Shown in pieces: positions 23,346 to 34,887 of a DNA stretch of 64,000 nucleotides. The DNA is from Chytridium lagenaria (lineage: Eukaryota; Chytridiomycota; Chytridiomycetes; Chytridiales; Chytridiaceae), in assembly GCA_025449115.1 (NCBI GenBank), contig JAHLKC010000111.1:62001-126000 (forward strand). Reading direction: 5' to 3'. The position numbers and the translations under genes are program-made. A model generated the notes under the pieces. That model searched no databases. It saw only the letters and a list, made by a program, of their open reading frames with translations, and was not told the DNA's origin. The first letter of the stretch is position 1. Each line of letters begins with the position of its first letter.

Positions 23346-25252
23346 TCTAAACACTGGACAGTCTACCAAAAGAAGTGTTCAATGTTGTGATCTCATACAT
23401 TTAACACTGAACAGTGCCAACCATCACTATACCCAGGTAGCACTTTTTCCCCCTTCCAATTTATCTCACACACACGATCCTACGTGTCGTCTCCCTCAAG
23501 AACCTGCGTAAAAGTGTGCATGCCTCTCACAGAATCATTAACTCAATATATTCATTAAATTTCCTGCCTCGAACTTTATCAAATATACTTTTAATACATA
23601 ATTCGACCTATTTTCTGATTTCACAACGATAGCGGGGCTCCCCGTAATGCGTTTGGTAAACAGGTGTGCCATATCCCTCCCATTCTGAATACTAACCCTC
23701 CATGGGACGCAGATCTTCATGTATCTGCACAATCTCAATATCCACCACCGCACACTCATAATGGTTTCGCATCACCATCTAGGAATCGCGCTGGTTACGT
23801 ATTTCATTGACCTTCCTTGCTGACATTATGATATTTATGGATGCTTATGTAGGAAGGGTTTCGGTAATGCCGATTTCAGGTGAAATGGTTTCCCAACTGT
23901 TCCCATCGCGAACCGAAGTTATTTCTTTGGCGGATGTCGTCAAAAGTACGGCCATTACGTGGGAGGTTTTCGATCTTACCCGACCGACCAGGAATCAGAA
24001 TCTCATTTTAGCTTCGCTTATACTCCTTACATCATTTTGCAATCTATCCACGCTACTTTCAATTCCCGATGAAACGGTTCCACACCCGTCGATCATCCCC
24101 ACCCGCTGGCTACCTTCCACCAGTGTTGTTGATGAAGGCGAACCGTATGATTTCACCAACGAGGTTCGTGTTTTCCAACACGTGCTGTTCTCGTGTCGTT
24201 TATGCCGACGCTTTCTAACACTTTCTCTTTGCTGCTATCTTTGACGAGAGAAATAACTCGGACTGCGTTTTCTCGGTTACAGAACTCTATATTTTTCAGG
24301 TACAACAACACTCCCCACCTGCGTTTTCGTGTTAACAGAACTCGAGAACGAAGCGGCAGGCGTTTTTATAAGTGTAAGACAAAACAATAAAAATAAAATG
24401 GATACTCCGCCAACTCCTTATTTATCCAATAAGGAAGAACAACAAGGATGTTCATCCGCGTCACTCTACTTTCTTAATAAATCCCTCAACCACGATCACC
24501 GCCAGTCCTTTGTAAATCCATGTTTTCGTATTTTAGTCCAACACCTGTCATTGAAAAAATACTAGGACGAGGTATGTTTTCCGCTCCGTTCCATCGCCCC
24601 GAATTCGCGCTGACTCTGTCCTTGACTTTGTCTGATATTGTTTTCGCGTCGATTCAAAGGTTCCTGCACAACATCGATTTGGGGAGGGGTTCCCCAACTC
24701 TGACTTTAGACTGGACGCAAGGTGGATATTACGGTGGATGAGAATTTAGGGAGATCGTGACGACGGGAGGGTGTCTTCTTTAAGGGCTTTTGGGTTGAGG
24801 GATTTAGCGTAGTCTGTTAAAGGCAAAACGGTGCACGCCCACGCCCCCCCCCCTGCTACCTGGGTACCTGCTTAGTTAGTCAGTCTGGGCCACTTTTGGT
24901 GCTGATACCTCTGTCATTATGAGGGTGCAGCCTCACTCAAGACCTGTATTAATTATTTATTATTTAATTTTTATATTTCATTAATTGATGCTTGTCACAA
25001 CCCCTAAGAAACAAACGCGCGCTCACCCCTCACCTATTATTAAATTTGAGAGACAGGGGCGTAATAATTGTTCACATCAAAGTGGGGCAGCTGCACATCA
25101 GCCCTCCATCGTGTCCATCCCATGGGGAGGGGCTAACCACCAACCACCAAAAAAAAACATTTATAAGTAAAGCAACACCACCACCCCCCCCACTATCTTT
25201 CACTTGTCCATCCTACACTATAACCCATCACCCAAAAACAACAACAACAGCC
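23346..25252. other. Unique DNA after the repeat, no convincing gene
   Basis: Right of the repeat boundary the DNA is unique. The longest frame (23,807-24,244 on the plus strand, 145 residues) has no recognisable motif, and a shorter frame at 24,520-24,741 is also unplaced. A C9 run occurs near 24,845. The last 100 bases before the next gene contain a CT/CA-rich leader typical of a fungal 5' UTR. Confidence 0.4.
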
Positions 25253-25708
25253 ATGACCAAGATGGTCGCCATCCTCACCACCCTTCTCGTTGCACTCATC
25301 ACCAACGTGGTCGCATTCAACGTCTACCTCAAAGAAACCTGCTTTAGCACCGCAGACTGTGATCGATTCAAGGGGACGTTGAAAAAATGTGTCCAAACGC
25401 TGCATGTCTTCAACTCAACAAAGGGTACCTATTTCAGCTTACCTCCTAATCTTTTTTTTTTTTTCTATCAATCATTATTCATGCTGTTTTCTTTTACTCG
25501 TCATACCAGCGTCTACGCTAAATGCATCGCTGCAACACGATCCAAGACTCAATTCGTTTATCAAGTCTATTATGAGAAAAAGGATACGCCTACCACCACC
25601 CCGTCGACCGTTAAATGGGAAGAGACTGCGTTCAATGAAGCCGATTGTAGGAGGTTCCAGGAAACTGTGCAAGGCATGTGTAAAAATGAAAAGGCGTGTG
25701 TGGGATAA
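25253..25708 (+). CDS. Small secreted two-repeat cysteine protein, one intron
   Basis: The ATG at 25,253 opens a typical signal peptide (MTKMVAILTTLLVALITNVV, then AFN). The mature part holds two related units: ETCFSTADCDRF ... KKC before the intron and ETAFNEADCRRF ... GMCKNEKAC after it, so it looks like an internal duplication with paired cysteines. A T-rich 85-nt intron runs from GTACCT (25,425) to CCAG (25,509). Joining these sites leaves the second exon one base out of the frame that carries the clear second unit, so one base is missing at the junction or the donor differs. Likely extracellular or cell-wall; family not recognised. Confidence 0.65.
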   Translation: MTKMVAILTTLLVALITNVVAFNVYLKETCFSTADCDRFKGTLKKCVQTLHVFNSTKGTYFSLPPNLFFFFYQSLFMLFSFTRHTSVYAKCIAATRSKTQFVYQVYYEKKDTPTTTPSTVKWEETAFNEADCRRFQETVQGMCKNEKACVG

Positions 25709-26947
25709 GAATTGGAAGTGAGTAAACTTTTTTTTTTCCTTTTTTTTGGTTTTAAGTGAAATGCGCGTGTATGTATTGATGGTGTCATGTTTTTTGTTTT
25801 GGAAAAAGGAATTATTATGAGTGCTCGAAAAGCGTGAATGTGGAAAAGAAGAATTATTCGTGGGTGCACCGAAATGCGATGATGGGGGAACGACGGGTGA
25901 ATGAGGGCGGATATGAAAGTGGGATGGGGTCGGATGGGGTTTGATTCGGTTGATGAGGATATGATGTCCATGTCTTGAGCCTGTTTTGCATTCAAAATCT
26001 TTGTTTTTACTTTTAGTTTTCCATCCCCCTTACCCAGTCTTTGAATAGTGTTTGTATATTAAATCTGTTTGATTTGTTTTGTTGGACCTTTTCCCTCCCT
26101 CCCTTTGTCATTTGTCAAATTAGTGTAAATCTGTGTTGTTGTGAATATAAGCAAAAAAAGGAGGGGTTTTCCATGATTTACATTTTCACGTCTTTGCATG
26201 CCCTTCTTGACATTGTTGTCGATGTCATCGCATGAGCATCCGACGAGACACCTGAATGGAAAGGTGATGGATCTCTTTTATGTGGGAATGCTATTCATCC
26301 GACCGGTGTCCCTATCTGTATATCTGCAATTCTGTATATCCACCAGTGGATGGGGTATATAGCCATGGAACCAAGCACAAGTATTTAAAGTATTATTTAT
26401 ATGGGTTAGGTTAGGGAGGCAGTGGAACGGGGACTGTCCCTTGTAATTATTTATCTAATAGGAATAATAAGAGGAAGAAGAGGAACCAAAGTCCAAGCAT
26501 TGAGATCATCCCCCTCAGATGACCCAACCCAAGCAAGGGAAATCATAGTGAACAACACCCCATAAAAGGTAATTCATTCTGAAAAGTGGCGTTTACACAA
26601 AGGGTTCAGGGAGTACAAAAGCCCCTTTTACTAGTATATCCAAGTAGGTGGTATCTAATACCCATCCTGTTCAATATTATTTAACTGGATTTGGGAATAT
26701 TCTATTTAATAATTTAATTTTAATTATTCATTTAATTAGTTATTATATAGTTCCTGCTTTGATGTGTCTGAAACAATTAATTATTAATTTTTATCTTTAA
26801 TTTTTTATACTTTATATTTACCTCGTCATTTCATTCATACTCTATCCATTCCATCATCCCATCCATCCATCACCGTCATCCATCCATCAATCACACACCC
26901 CCCCCCACCCTCCATTCACATACCCAATCTCATTCATCCATCACAAA
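25709..26947. other. Intergenic DNA
   Basis: The first 300 bases are probably the 3' UTR of the secreted protein gene. The rest is AT-rich, with a TTAATTATTTATTTAAT-type stretch at 26,690-26,830 and a pyrimidine-rich CCATC repeat just before the next ATG (26,840-26,945), which is likely its promoter and leader. No gene seen. Confidence 0.5.
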
Positions 26948-28797
26948 ATGTCCTACGACACTGCATCCAACTCTACCTCCACCTCCACCTCCTCCTTTGA
27001 TTTCGCCAAATGGACCGATCTCACCCTCAAGTTCAACCTCGTCGCAGGTCTCCTCTCCTCCATCTCTAGTCTCATTGTTCTCATCATCATGGCCATCTCA
27101 CCAAGAGCAAGAACATCCGGAAACGTTGCAAGGGTATTCTATTTTTTTCATCCATTCACATCTCGCTGTATTCATTTCCAATCTCTAACCACCTCTTGAT
27201 TCATCAAGACTGTCCTCCTCGTCTGTCTCTTCTTCTTTGGTAAACCACCACCCCCATTTCTCACCCTAACAAAAAACACAGATTTCATGAACGCCTTCTT
27301 CAACGCCATCTCTGGCATCCTCCGTCTCAACTCGTCCCTCCATCCCGGCGTCTTTTGCAATTTCGGCGGTTACATTGGTCAATGGTCCATCCAAGCTTCA
27401 GATCTCACCACCTTTGCCCTCGCCGTCATCACCTTTGTCGTTGCTCAAGCCGCGTATAATGTCGAGACTCTGTCGTTTCGATTAATGCAGGTCGAGAAAT
27501 CCGTGGTGTGGGTGGCCTTGGGGTTGTTTTTGTTTCCGGTCGTCACTGCTACGATTGGGTATTCTTTGGTGGGGATGGCACCGTCTGGGAGTTGGTGTTG
27601 GGTGAGTTTTTCTGTCAGAGTTAGGTCGCGAAGGAAGTCTGGTCCCGAAGGGACTAGTTATGCTGCAAAGCAGCAATAAAGATTAACATCACTGCTGCTG
27701 CGCAGCAGCAATACTATTTCTTTTATTCATTAAGGTTCACGAATAGACCTACTGTATGAGTACTCATCCACATTCACAGTTTGCCCGCGACCCCCGCCCC
27801 CTCGCCACCTACGTCCGCTACACCCTCACCCACGGCCCCCGCATCCTCATCATCTTCTCCATCGTCATCATGTACACCATCCTCTTCGGGCCTTTCGCGT
27901 CCGCATCCGTGAACAAGAACGGATCCTTGAATCCTCCACCTCCTCTTCTGGATCTTTTGGAGCGCGCCCGAAAAGTGTTGGACATTGGTTTAATGTGGAG
28001 GAGCAGGAGAAGATGGCGAAAGAACAGATTAGGATGAAGGCGGATGCGCAGAGAGCGGCGATTATGAAGTTGTTGGTTTATCCTACGGCTTATACTCTTG
28101 TGAGCGGCGGTTTTTTTTGTTTTTGTTTTTGTTTTCCGTTTTTCATCACGGTTTTTTCTTTATGACTTTTCTTTAATGCTTTTTTCTGTTTCATATTTTA
28201 CCTTGGTTTTTTCTTTTCTTTTTTATTTTTAATATTTCCCTTGGTTTTCTTTTTTTAACTTTTACCTTCTTTTCCTTTTCCTTTAAATACTTTTTTTTTG
28301 GTACATGCGTATACTCTACAAGCATACTTTCTATTCCTCTCTTTTCGTCGTTTCCTTCTCCATGACACTCAATCCATCCCCTTTTCCGCCCAACTCATCG
28401 TCTCATTCCTTTTTTAAAAACCAGCTCTGGATCCCTGGTCTCGTCAACCGCTTTGCCGAAGCATCCGGTCAATCCCCGAAACACTCGCCATCACCTCCTT
28501 TTTCCAATTCACGACCCAACTCATTGGGTTTGCGAATTCTGTTATTTACGGGTACGCTCGGTTTTTTGGGAAAACAGAGTGGGCGTTTTAGAGTGTTTTT
28601 TTGATTGGGGTTTTTTTTGGAAGTGTATGTGGGTTTTTTTGTTGATTTTAGATTAGCTTTTGTCGAAGCATCTGGTCAATCCCCAGAAACACTCGCCATC
28701 ACCTCTTTTTTCCAATTCACGACCCAACTCATTGGGTTTGCGAATTCTGTTATTTACGGGTACGCTCGGTTTTTTTGGAAACAGAGTGGGGCTTTTT
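26948..28797 (+). CDS. Seven-transmembrane receptor, cAMP-receptor/Git3-like GPCR
   Basis: Exons from ATG 26,948 encode TM1 (LVAGLLSSISSLIVLIIMAI), TM2 over a 31-base mini-exon (27,210-27,240) and the next exon, TM3 (FALAVITFVVAQAAYNVETL) and TM4 (VVWVALGLFLFPVVTATIGY) ending at SWCW. After an intron (about 27,603-27,779) come TM5 (RILIIFSIVIMYTILFG), a charged loop, TM6 (IMKLLVYPTAYTL) with LWIPGLVNRF after the next intron, and TM7 (FQFTTQLIGFANSVIYG). The WCW motif and the TM6/TM7 motifs are typical of the fungal cAMP-receptor-like class, which couples to G proteins in nutrient or chemical sensing. A one-base shift lies near 27,980-28,000. The first copy of the TM7 exon carries another, and the exon is repeated downstream. 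Confidence 0.82.
27603..27779. other. Intron with a cluster of three short GC hairpins
   Basis: Within this intron lie three neighbouring palindromes: GTCCC-GAA-GGGAC at 27,642-27,654, TGCTGC-AAA-GCAGCA at 27,661-27,675 and the perfect 18-base palindrome TGCTGCTGCGCAGCAGCA at 27,693-27,710. The surrounding intron is otherwise AT-rich and unstructured. Confidence 0.8.
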
Positions 28798-28985
28798 AGA
28801 ATGTTTTTTTGAGTGATTTGTTTTTTGGGAAAAGTGTATGTGGGTTTTGTTGTTGATTTTAGATTAGCTTTGTCGAAGCATCTCGTCAATCCTCTCGCCA
28901 TCGCCTCCTTTTTTGGGAAAACAGAATGGGCTTTTAGGGATTTTTTGAGGTGATTGTTTTTTTGGAAAGTGTCTATGGTTTATCT
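28430..28985 (+). repeat. Tandem copies of the GPCR TM7 exon (unit about 207-210 bases)
   Basis: The segment beginning GAAGCATC(C/T)GGTCAATCC at 28,458 returns at 28,665 and, shortened, at 28,875. The unit includes the TM7 coding part and the following intron-like TTGATTTTAGATTAGC stretch, so each copy is preceded by a possible 3' splice site. Copy 1 lacks one base (CCCCGAAAC against CCCCAGAAAC in copy 2), which breaks TM7; copy 2 keeps it in frame and ends with a stop at about 28,799. Copy 3 has lost most of TM7. Confidence 0.88.
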
Positions 28986-29700
28986 TTTTTTTGGTTTTAC
29001 ATCATGCTGGTTCAATGTGTGGTTGTCGTGATTGACGGGTTTTTGTTTTTTTTTTGTATATGTTGGATTTTTGTGGGTATTCCCTGGGTTTTTGGAGGTT
29101 CTTGTTTACCCTCACCTACCCCTTTCTCTGATTTTTTTTGGAGTATATAAACTTGATGTTGTGAATAAATTTAGATTTGGATGACTTTTTTTGAACGCGA
29201 ATGTCCGATGTTGTTTTTTTTGAGTCATTGAGTGCGACTATGTGATAAGGATGTTTAAACTACAACTCGTTCATGCGACACCCGCACCAAGTGACTGCTT
29301 TGAGTGTTTGTGAGGAAAGTCACCGCCGCGTTTTTTTGTGGACGATGCCAGTGTCGTCATGTTCAACCATCCCTCCTCCACCCCAAACAAAAATAAAAGA
29401 AGCGGGAACGTTTTTCCGTTGATTCATGGGGGTTTTGTTGTTGTTGTTGAATAACGAAATGGGCAACGCATTTACTTGTCGTGTTATCGTCTTGGCGCCT
29501 TCCTGAATCCCTGGGTGCGTGAATAATATAGCCGTCAGGGACTTTTTTAATGACGATCAGCCGCAACGCCGTCTTTTGTCTTCAAATTTCTGGGTGAACA
29601 TGAAACAACAACTTGATCTCCCGCCTTGATTTTTTCTCCCAAAAAAAAACCCCTCACCGTCTTCCGTCTCTCAAACCCCTCACTCCGTCTTCCATCCCCA
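28986..29700. other. Intergenic DNA between GPCR and mucin-like gene
   Basis: T-rich on the left, probably 3' UTR of the receptor; no convincing gene. A signal-peptide exon of the following membrane protein may lie in the last 150 bases but could not be defined. Confidence 0.4.
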
Positions 29701-30628
29701 ATGTCCTCCGACACAGGCATCGTCATCACACCCACAGAGGAAACCCCTCTCCCCTCGACGGCGGCGCCTACTTCCAATGGACAACCCCCTCAGGCTGGGA
29801 CCACATCCAACCCTCCTCCCTCTTTCCCCAATACGCCATCATCATCAACAGCACCCTCCTCACCCCCCCCTACACCTCCATCCTCTTCCCACCCCTCAAC
29901 GCCACCTCCGGCGCAAACCTCACCCTCTACACGGAATTCTTTCACGTCGGAACACTCCAGAACCTCAACTTCTCACCGGGTTCATGGAGCGTCGAGGTGT
30001 CGCCTCGGTGTTTGTGGAATCGTGAGGATTTGAGTCGCATCTGTCCAGGTGTTAATCCTATGACTTGTAGACCTTGTGCTGGGTTCTTTCCGAGACCGGC
30101 TTTGGGGAGGATGAGAGTCGTCCCTGGAACCTCCACCCCAACCACCTCCACTTCATCTCCTACAACATCCACCTCCCCCACCTCCTCACCAAGCGGTACC
30201 TCCTCCCCATCCAACGGTCTCAACTCCACCACCACCACCACCCCATCCAACGGTCTCAACTCCACCACCACCACCACCACCTCCCTCTCCCCCGCCATCA
30301 TCGGCGCAATCTCAGGCGGTGCCGTCCTCCTCCTCCTCCTCCTCATCCTCGGCATCCTCTACTACCGTCGTCGCGCAACCTCTGCCTACCATCCCCCGAA
30401 ATCCTTCAACGTGAGAGGCGTTCCGCCATCGTCACCCCCGCAGGAGGAAGTGGATTTCATGGAAACGTCTGGCGTCGCACCGCCACCGAGTTATGATCGG
30501 GTTGCGAGTGTTGCGGCGATGACGTATGAGGGTGGATCGACTTCGACGCCGTCGCGGGGTGGGGGTGGGGGGGTGCTGAATGGAGTGGAAAGGGGAAGGA
30601 GGAGAAGGGGTTGTTTAGTGGAATGTAA
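29701..30628 (+). CDS. Single-pass, mucin-like membrane protein
   Basis: The best supported frame runs from about 29,755 and encodes an ectodomain with FQWTTPSGWDHIQ, PQYAIIINST and LTLYTEF, a four-cysteine part (CLW ... CPG ... TCRPC) and GFFPRPALGR. A Ser/Thr-rich stalk follows, containing two copies of a 36-base unit (PSNGLNSTTTTT), then one transmembrane helix (IIGAISGGAVLLLLLLILGI), a stop-transfer YYRRR and a Pro-rich tail. An ATG at 29,701 lies in a frame that joins only after a one-base shift near 29,745-29,755; a second shift near 30,585 gives the likely end at 30,626-30,628. Topology suggests a cell-surface protein with the mucin stalk outside. A related ectodomain occurs at 38,430-38,860. 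Family not recognised. Confidence 0.65.
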
Positions 30629-31292
30629 TCTTTTTTTTTTTTCGTTGGGCAGTGTTTTGTGTTGTTTTGGATTATATACTTTGACGGTTTTTGTTGGGTT
30701 TTTGTTTACTCAGGGATTCACCTTTAAAATATGTATGTACTGCTGGCAGTCTCTCTTTTTTACTGCAATTCTGTTGTATTTTTTTAATGTTACCGACACT
30801 CATCTTTTCTTCTCTTTCAACTTTTGTACGTGATTTATCGGTATTCCCCCTTTTAGAACATACGTTTGATTCTTGCCATAACTATGTACCTGTTCACCAG
30901 AATCCAATTTCGTTCCCCCTTTAAACTGCATTCCATCAAAAGACAGTATAATTAACGTTTCGTGAATGGCGAGTCTGGTTTTCAACTCTCTGGTTCCGTC
31001 GACTTTTTTTTTTAGGTCACATGAATCACAACATGCTGTTTCAACCTTACAATGAAGCGATGGAAAGGTAAAGCAGAAGATAGGTCTTAAAGTTATTATA
31101 TTCTCCCTACTTAAACACGGGATATCGTCTTTATGAACGAAAAACAAAAACAAAACGGTGTTGAAATGGAGCAACAAACATAAACGGGTGTAATTATAGA
31201 GGAACAAAAATGTAAACATTTTAAAAAAAAACATCAATAGATAACACCCCCCGACCCCCCTTCAACCTCTCCAAAAAAAAAACACCCCAAAT
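30629..31292. other. Convergent intergenic region
   Basis: This lies between the 3' ends of the mucin-like gene and the desaturase. Open frames here are short and AT-biased; none has a recognisable product. Confidence 0.5.
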
Positions 31293-32784
31293 CTACTTCT
31301 CCTTCTTCATCCCCTGCCCCAAAGCCTCTGCCTCCTTCTGACTCACCATCCTCCAAAACGGGAACCCCTCCTTCCCAAAACTCACAAGCACAGGTCTCGT
31401 CGCCTTCCAATGGTCCCGGATGAGCTCAACGAGGGGGAAACGCTCTCACCATCTTGTATTCATCGCCGAGTTGTGGTCGAATGACGTTGGTGGCGTCGAT
31501 GAGGTTGTAGTGGGGGATGGAGGTTGAGAAGAGGTGGTGGACAACGTGGCCGTCGGTGATGTTGTGCTAGAAGAAGAATGGTTAGGGGAATGGGTCATGT
31601 TGAGAGTCTCGCCCAATAAAGAACACGCCTATAATGAATGTAGATAAGATTCTCACCATGACTGCATCCAAAGTCCCATCCGTAACGGTATCATAAACAC
31701 GATCCACAGTCTCAAGGGCTCCCGCCGTAAAACTCCAACTCCCATCTCCATACACCTTGGTCCCCTCAGTGTGATGCTGAAGATAAGTGACGGCATACAA
31801 CCAAGTGTTGTAGATCAACCAAGGCACGAAATAAGCTGCCCAAAAGTTTGACCCGAGAGACGTGTAGAGGATGGCGAGGAAGGCAATGCAGACGAGGGCA
31901 GAGATGGTGCAGTCGAGTCTGTCGCGGTTGGTTTTGTGGAGCTTGGACCATGGGAAGTAGTGGGAGCCGTCGGCGTATCCACTGATTGGTTAAATAGATT
32001 GTTAGTACTATACAAAAGTATGCTGCTGGTTCCTTTTTTGAAAAGCATTGAATAACCAACTGCACCGATACTCGCTTCCAGCGAGTGTTAACTCACAGCA
32101 AAAGATATCCGATGCCGTAGATGACAGGGATCATGAAGGGCGTATCCCTAAAGAACGCATTGTACCCATCACTCTCGGTACTCCAAACATGACCACGATC
32201 CTTCTCTTTATGCTGGTGAAAAGCATGATGAGCCGCATGAGACCTAGCCCAAGGCCAAAACGGCACAAGCAAGAATCCATGACTCAAATGTCCAAACACT
32301 CCATTGATGACCTTATTATCACTAAACGTGCCATGTCCACAATCATGTCCAACGACAAAGAGACACCACATGAACAGACCGAGAATGTTGGAGTATAGAA
32401 TGTAGACTGGCCATGAGAGCGTTGGGGAGTAGAAACGGAGACAGGCGGCTATGACGGTGACGTCAATGATGAAGTAGTAGAGGGAGCGGATGAGATCTTT
32501 TTCAAAGACGTGGGATGGGAGGGATTTGCGGATCTCGCCGAGGTTGAGCTTGGGAGGGACAAAGGGGTCGGCGTCTGTGGGTAGAGCGAGTGAGGTGAGT
32601 GAGGTTGGTTGAGGTTAGATGTTATGCGTGGATAGGTGGATGTGGGATACAACAATCGACAAACAAGGATAAACAACCTCAACACAGGCAAAAAGAATGA
32701 AAGGTGAATGTACTTGCCCAAGGGTGACGACGGCGAGAGGATAGGAGCCGCACCAACCTCCTCTGAGATATCTCTTGGAGGCAT
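31293..32784 (-). CDS. FAD2: Delta12-type (omega-6) fatty acid desaturase
   Basis: This membrane di-iron enzyme of the endoplasmic reticulum introduces the second double bond into oleate. Four exons on the minus strand: 32,784-32,714, 32,574-32,097, 31,981-31,657 and 31,566-31,293. All three histidine boxes are visible: GHDCGH, HAAHH and, in the last exon, HVVHH. Upstream of box 1 is [20 protein letters not shown], typical of the Delta12 group. Hydrophobic segments flank the boxes. Length (about 380 residues) fits the family. In the last exon a GGGGG run at 31,433-31,437 has one base too many: without it the frame runs on to an intact C terminus ending at the TAG at 31,293-31,295. The omega-3 branch cannot be excluded. 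Confidence 0.93.
32070..32086. other. Short hairpin in desaturase intron 2
   Basis: ACTCGCT-TCC-AGCGAGT forms a perfect seven-base stem with a three-base loop, just inside the 5' end of the intron as read on the gene's strand. It resembles the hairpins in the GPCR intron in size and loop length. Confidence 0.7.
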
Positions 32785-33164
32785 TATTCCTTATTGGAGA
32801 GGGAGAGTAGGTAGATGCGTAGATAGATACGGTGATGGGCCTCTTGAGAGCAGAGAAGAGGGATCGCTGGAGACGATCGGAGAAATAAATGTTAGTCTGA
32901 AGGAGTCAAGCCCCTATAATAATTATTGAATAAAAATAATTGTTTTTTTGGGGCAAAAAGGAAAAACCACTCAGTTCTAGAATACTTGCTTTTCATTGGC
33001 TCAGCGGTCTGTTACCAGTACTGTGGGTCAGTGTCACACCAGAGTATACGATTGATGACATCACTATGACCACATGAACCATGCGGTACATGGTAGTACA
33101 CGAGATATCTCTGTCAATTATCTGGGATTTTCTTTTGAAATATCTCAACAAGAACATAACCTTT
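32785..33164. other. Intergenic DNA upstream of the desaturase
   Basis: Probably the desaturase promoter region and the 3' flank of the RRM/RS gene. AT-rich, no gene seen. Confidence 0.5.
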
Positions 33165-34887
33165 TTATTTATTTAAAATGGAGGAAAGTCGCGTTGGGGG
33201 GGAGAGTGACAAAATCCTTATCATCTCGCCATCCTCATTCTCCTTGTCCTTATCATCCCTCCCAACATTCCTCACAGAAGATAATGGTGTATCAACGCTC
33301 ATGCTCTCCTTCTCATCCTCTTCATCCATCACCGTAGAGTTACTCCCATGTTGCGGAGACACCATTCTCTTGTCCACCTCTTCCCTATCCCGATAATATC
33401 GCTCCTCTCTATCGCGTCGTGGAGATGCCTCCTCATGTCGATTTCTAGACCTTCTCCTCGGTGACTCTGACCTCTGTCTACTCTCATCTCCATGTCGTTT
33501 CAAAGACACCCGTGTTCTTCTCCGTCCCACCTCTCGGACATCCCTGCTCCAATACCTTCCATTTCGTGATGTTTCCCTCTCCCTTCCACGCCACGCCTCC
33601 GATGTCTCCCTCTCATTTCGATGAACTCTCTGCGGTGACCTTGTCCTCGTCTCATAATCTGCATCCCAGCTTTCCGCCCTTGCATGAGACACCAACGCCA
33701 TACTATCAACTCCCCTCCTCCCCCATGCTTTGACTGAGACACCAACTTTTTTTCATCGTATTCCCTCTCGTTCAAACGCCATGTTCCTATACGTGACCTC
33801 TCGTTTTTCGAAACCACGGTTCAACTCTGTGATCACGTATCCGCGTGCCCGGCCGCCATGCCCCTACCCCGCGTTGCGGTGACATCTCCCTCTCATTTCT
33901 ATGCCACATCCAAGCTTCTCGACGTTGAGGGCCACCCCATCCTCTGAACTCGTGTCCGCGTGACGATTTATCCCGGTATTCCATCCTTGATGTAAAGTCA
34001 CGCTCCGACCTCAGATTATCGTGCCCCCAAGACGATGACGATCTCACAAAACCTTCCTTAACACCCGTCCTCTGTCCATCACGTTCCGCCACAAACTTTC
34101 AACAAACGTCAACAAAAACACATGAAACATCCTTCCATACCTCCTCTACCCAAATCTTCCGGTCCCTCACCACAATTCCATCCATTCCACGAACCGCCGC
34201 CCTCAATCCATCTCGCGTCGCAAACTCAACAACCCTACATGTATCATCAGAGAAATAATCCGTTAAAGTTTAAACACCTACCCCATTCCCTTCCCGTTCA
34301 CATCCACAAACAAAACCTCAACACCAACCGTCTCCGCAACTAACCTCTTTAAATCCTTCCACGTCATCTCCCTCTCCAACCCCATAAACAACCCCAATAT
34401 CCCATCTTTACGATACCTCATCTCCCTAAAAAACCAGCCCCATTAATCCTAATAAAAATCATTCGATTCAACCACCTTGATGTTCCTTCAGGGTACGCAA
34501 TTTGAACCTCAATCCTACATTCTTCAGCATAACGAAACCACTTTCCAACAAACCTTTCCCCAAAAAACTCCATCCCATCAACCTACAACAATAAACATCA
34601 CTCTCACACATCAAACAAACCTCATTCCTCGCCGTCGTTGCGCATTCTTCACGCATAAATTCCTGAATTCAGTCAGAACCCGTACGTCATCATCCTCATT
34701 CAACTCACCACAAACCCAAACCCCGTCTTCATTGTCACCTTTATATGTAAAATTCGTTAAACTGCTCCAACACTCAAAGATGGCGTCTTACATCCCGAAT
34801 TGCCCCATATCTTGCAAACAACCGCCATAGGTCTGTTTCTGCGACGGAGGTGGAGAGCCTTCCTACATAAAGTCTGGAGGTGGACAT
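33165..34887 (-). pseudogene. RRM plus RS-domain splicing-factor-like protein, paralogue 1
   Basis: The minus-strand ATG at 34,885-34,887 opens an RNA-recognition motif: RLYVGRLSTSVAETDLWRLF with RNP2-like LYVGRL, then RYGAIRDV, an intron, and KTGFGFV (RNP1). After further exons a second RRM-like part has VVEFATRDGLRAAVRGMDG. From about 34,090 to 33,165 follows a long Arg/Ser/Glu-rich tail with RS and SPRR motifs. The tail is split over three frames (breaks near 33,800 and 33,690), so either decayed or misread. SR-family proteins bind pre-mRNA and recruit the spliceosome; the two RRMs and RS tail fit that role. Paralogues lie at 45,703 and 52,522. Confidence 0.75.

Noticed and set aside
23807..24244. 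145-residue open frame
   Set aside because: No start context, no motif, and ordinary AT-rich composition; kept only as a mention in the intergenic entry.
24840..24900. C-rich run and CTACCTGGGTACCTGC as a possible telomeric or origin element
   Set aside because: There is no tandem TTAGGG-like repeat anywhere in the window, so a telomere or subtelomere cannot be claimed from sequence.
30299..30496. His/Pro-rich frame (HHHHPIQRSQLHHHHHH) over the mucin stalk
   Set aside because: It is a shadow of the Thr/Asn repeat and the transmembrane helix in the supported frame.
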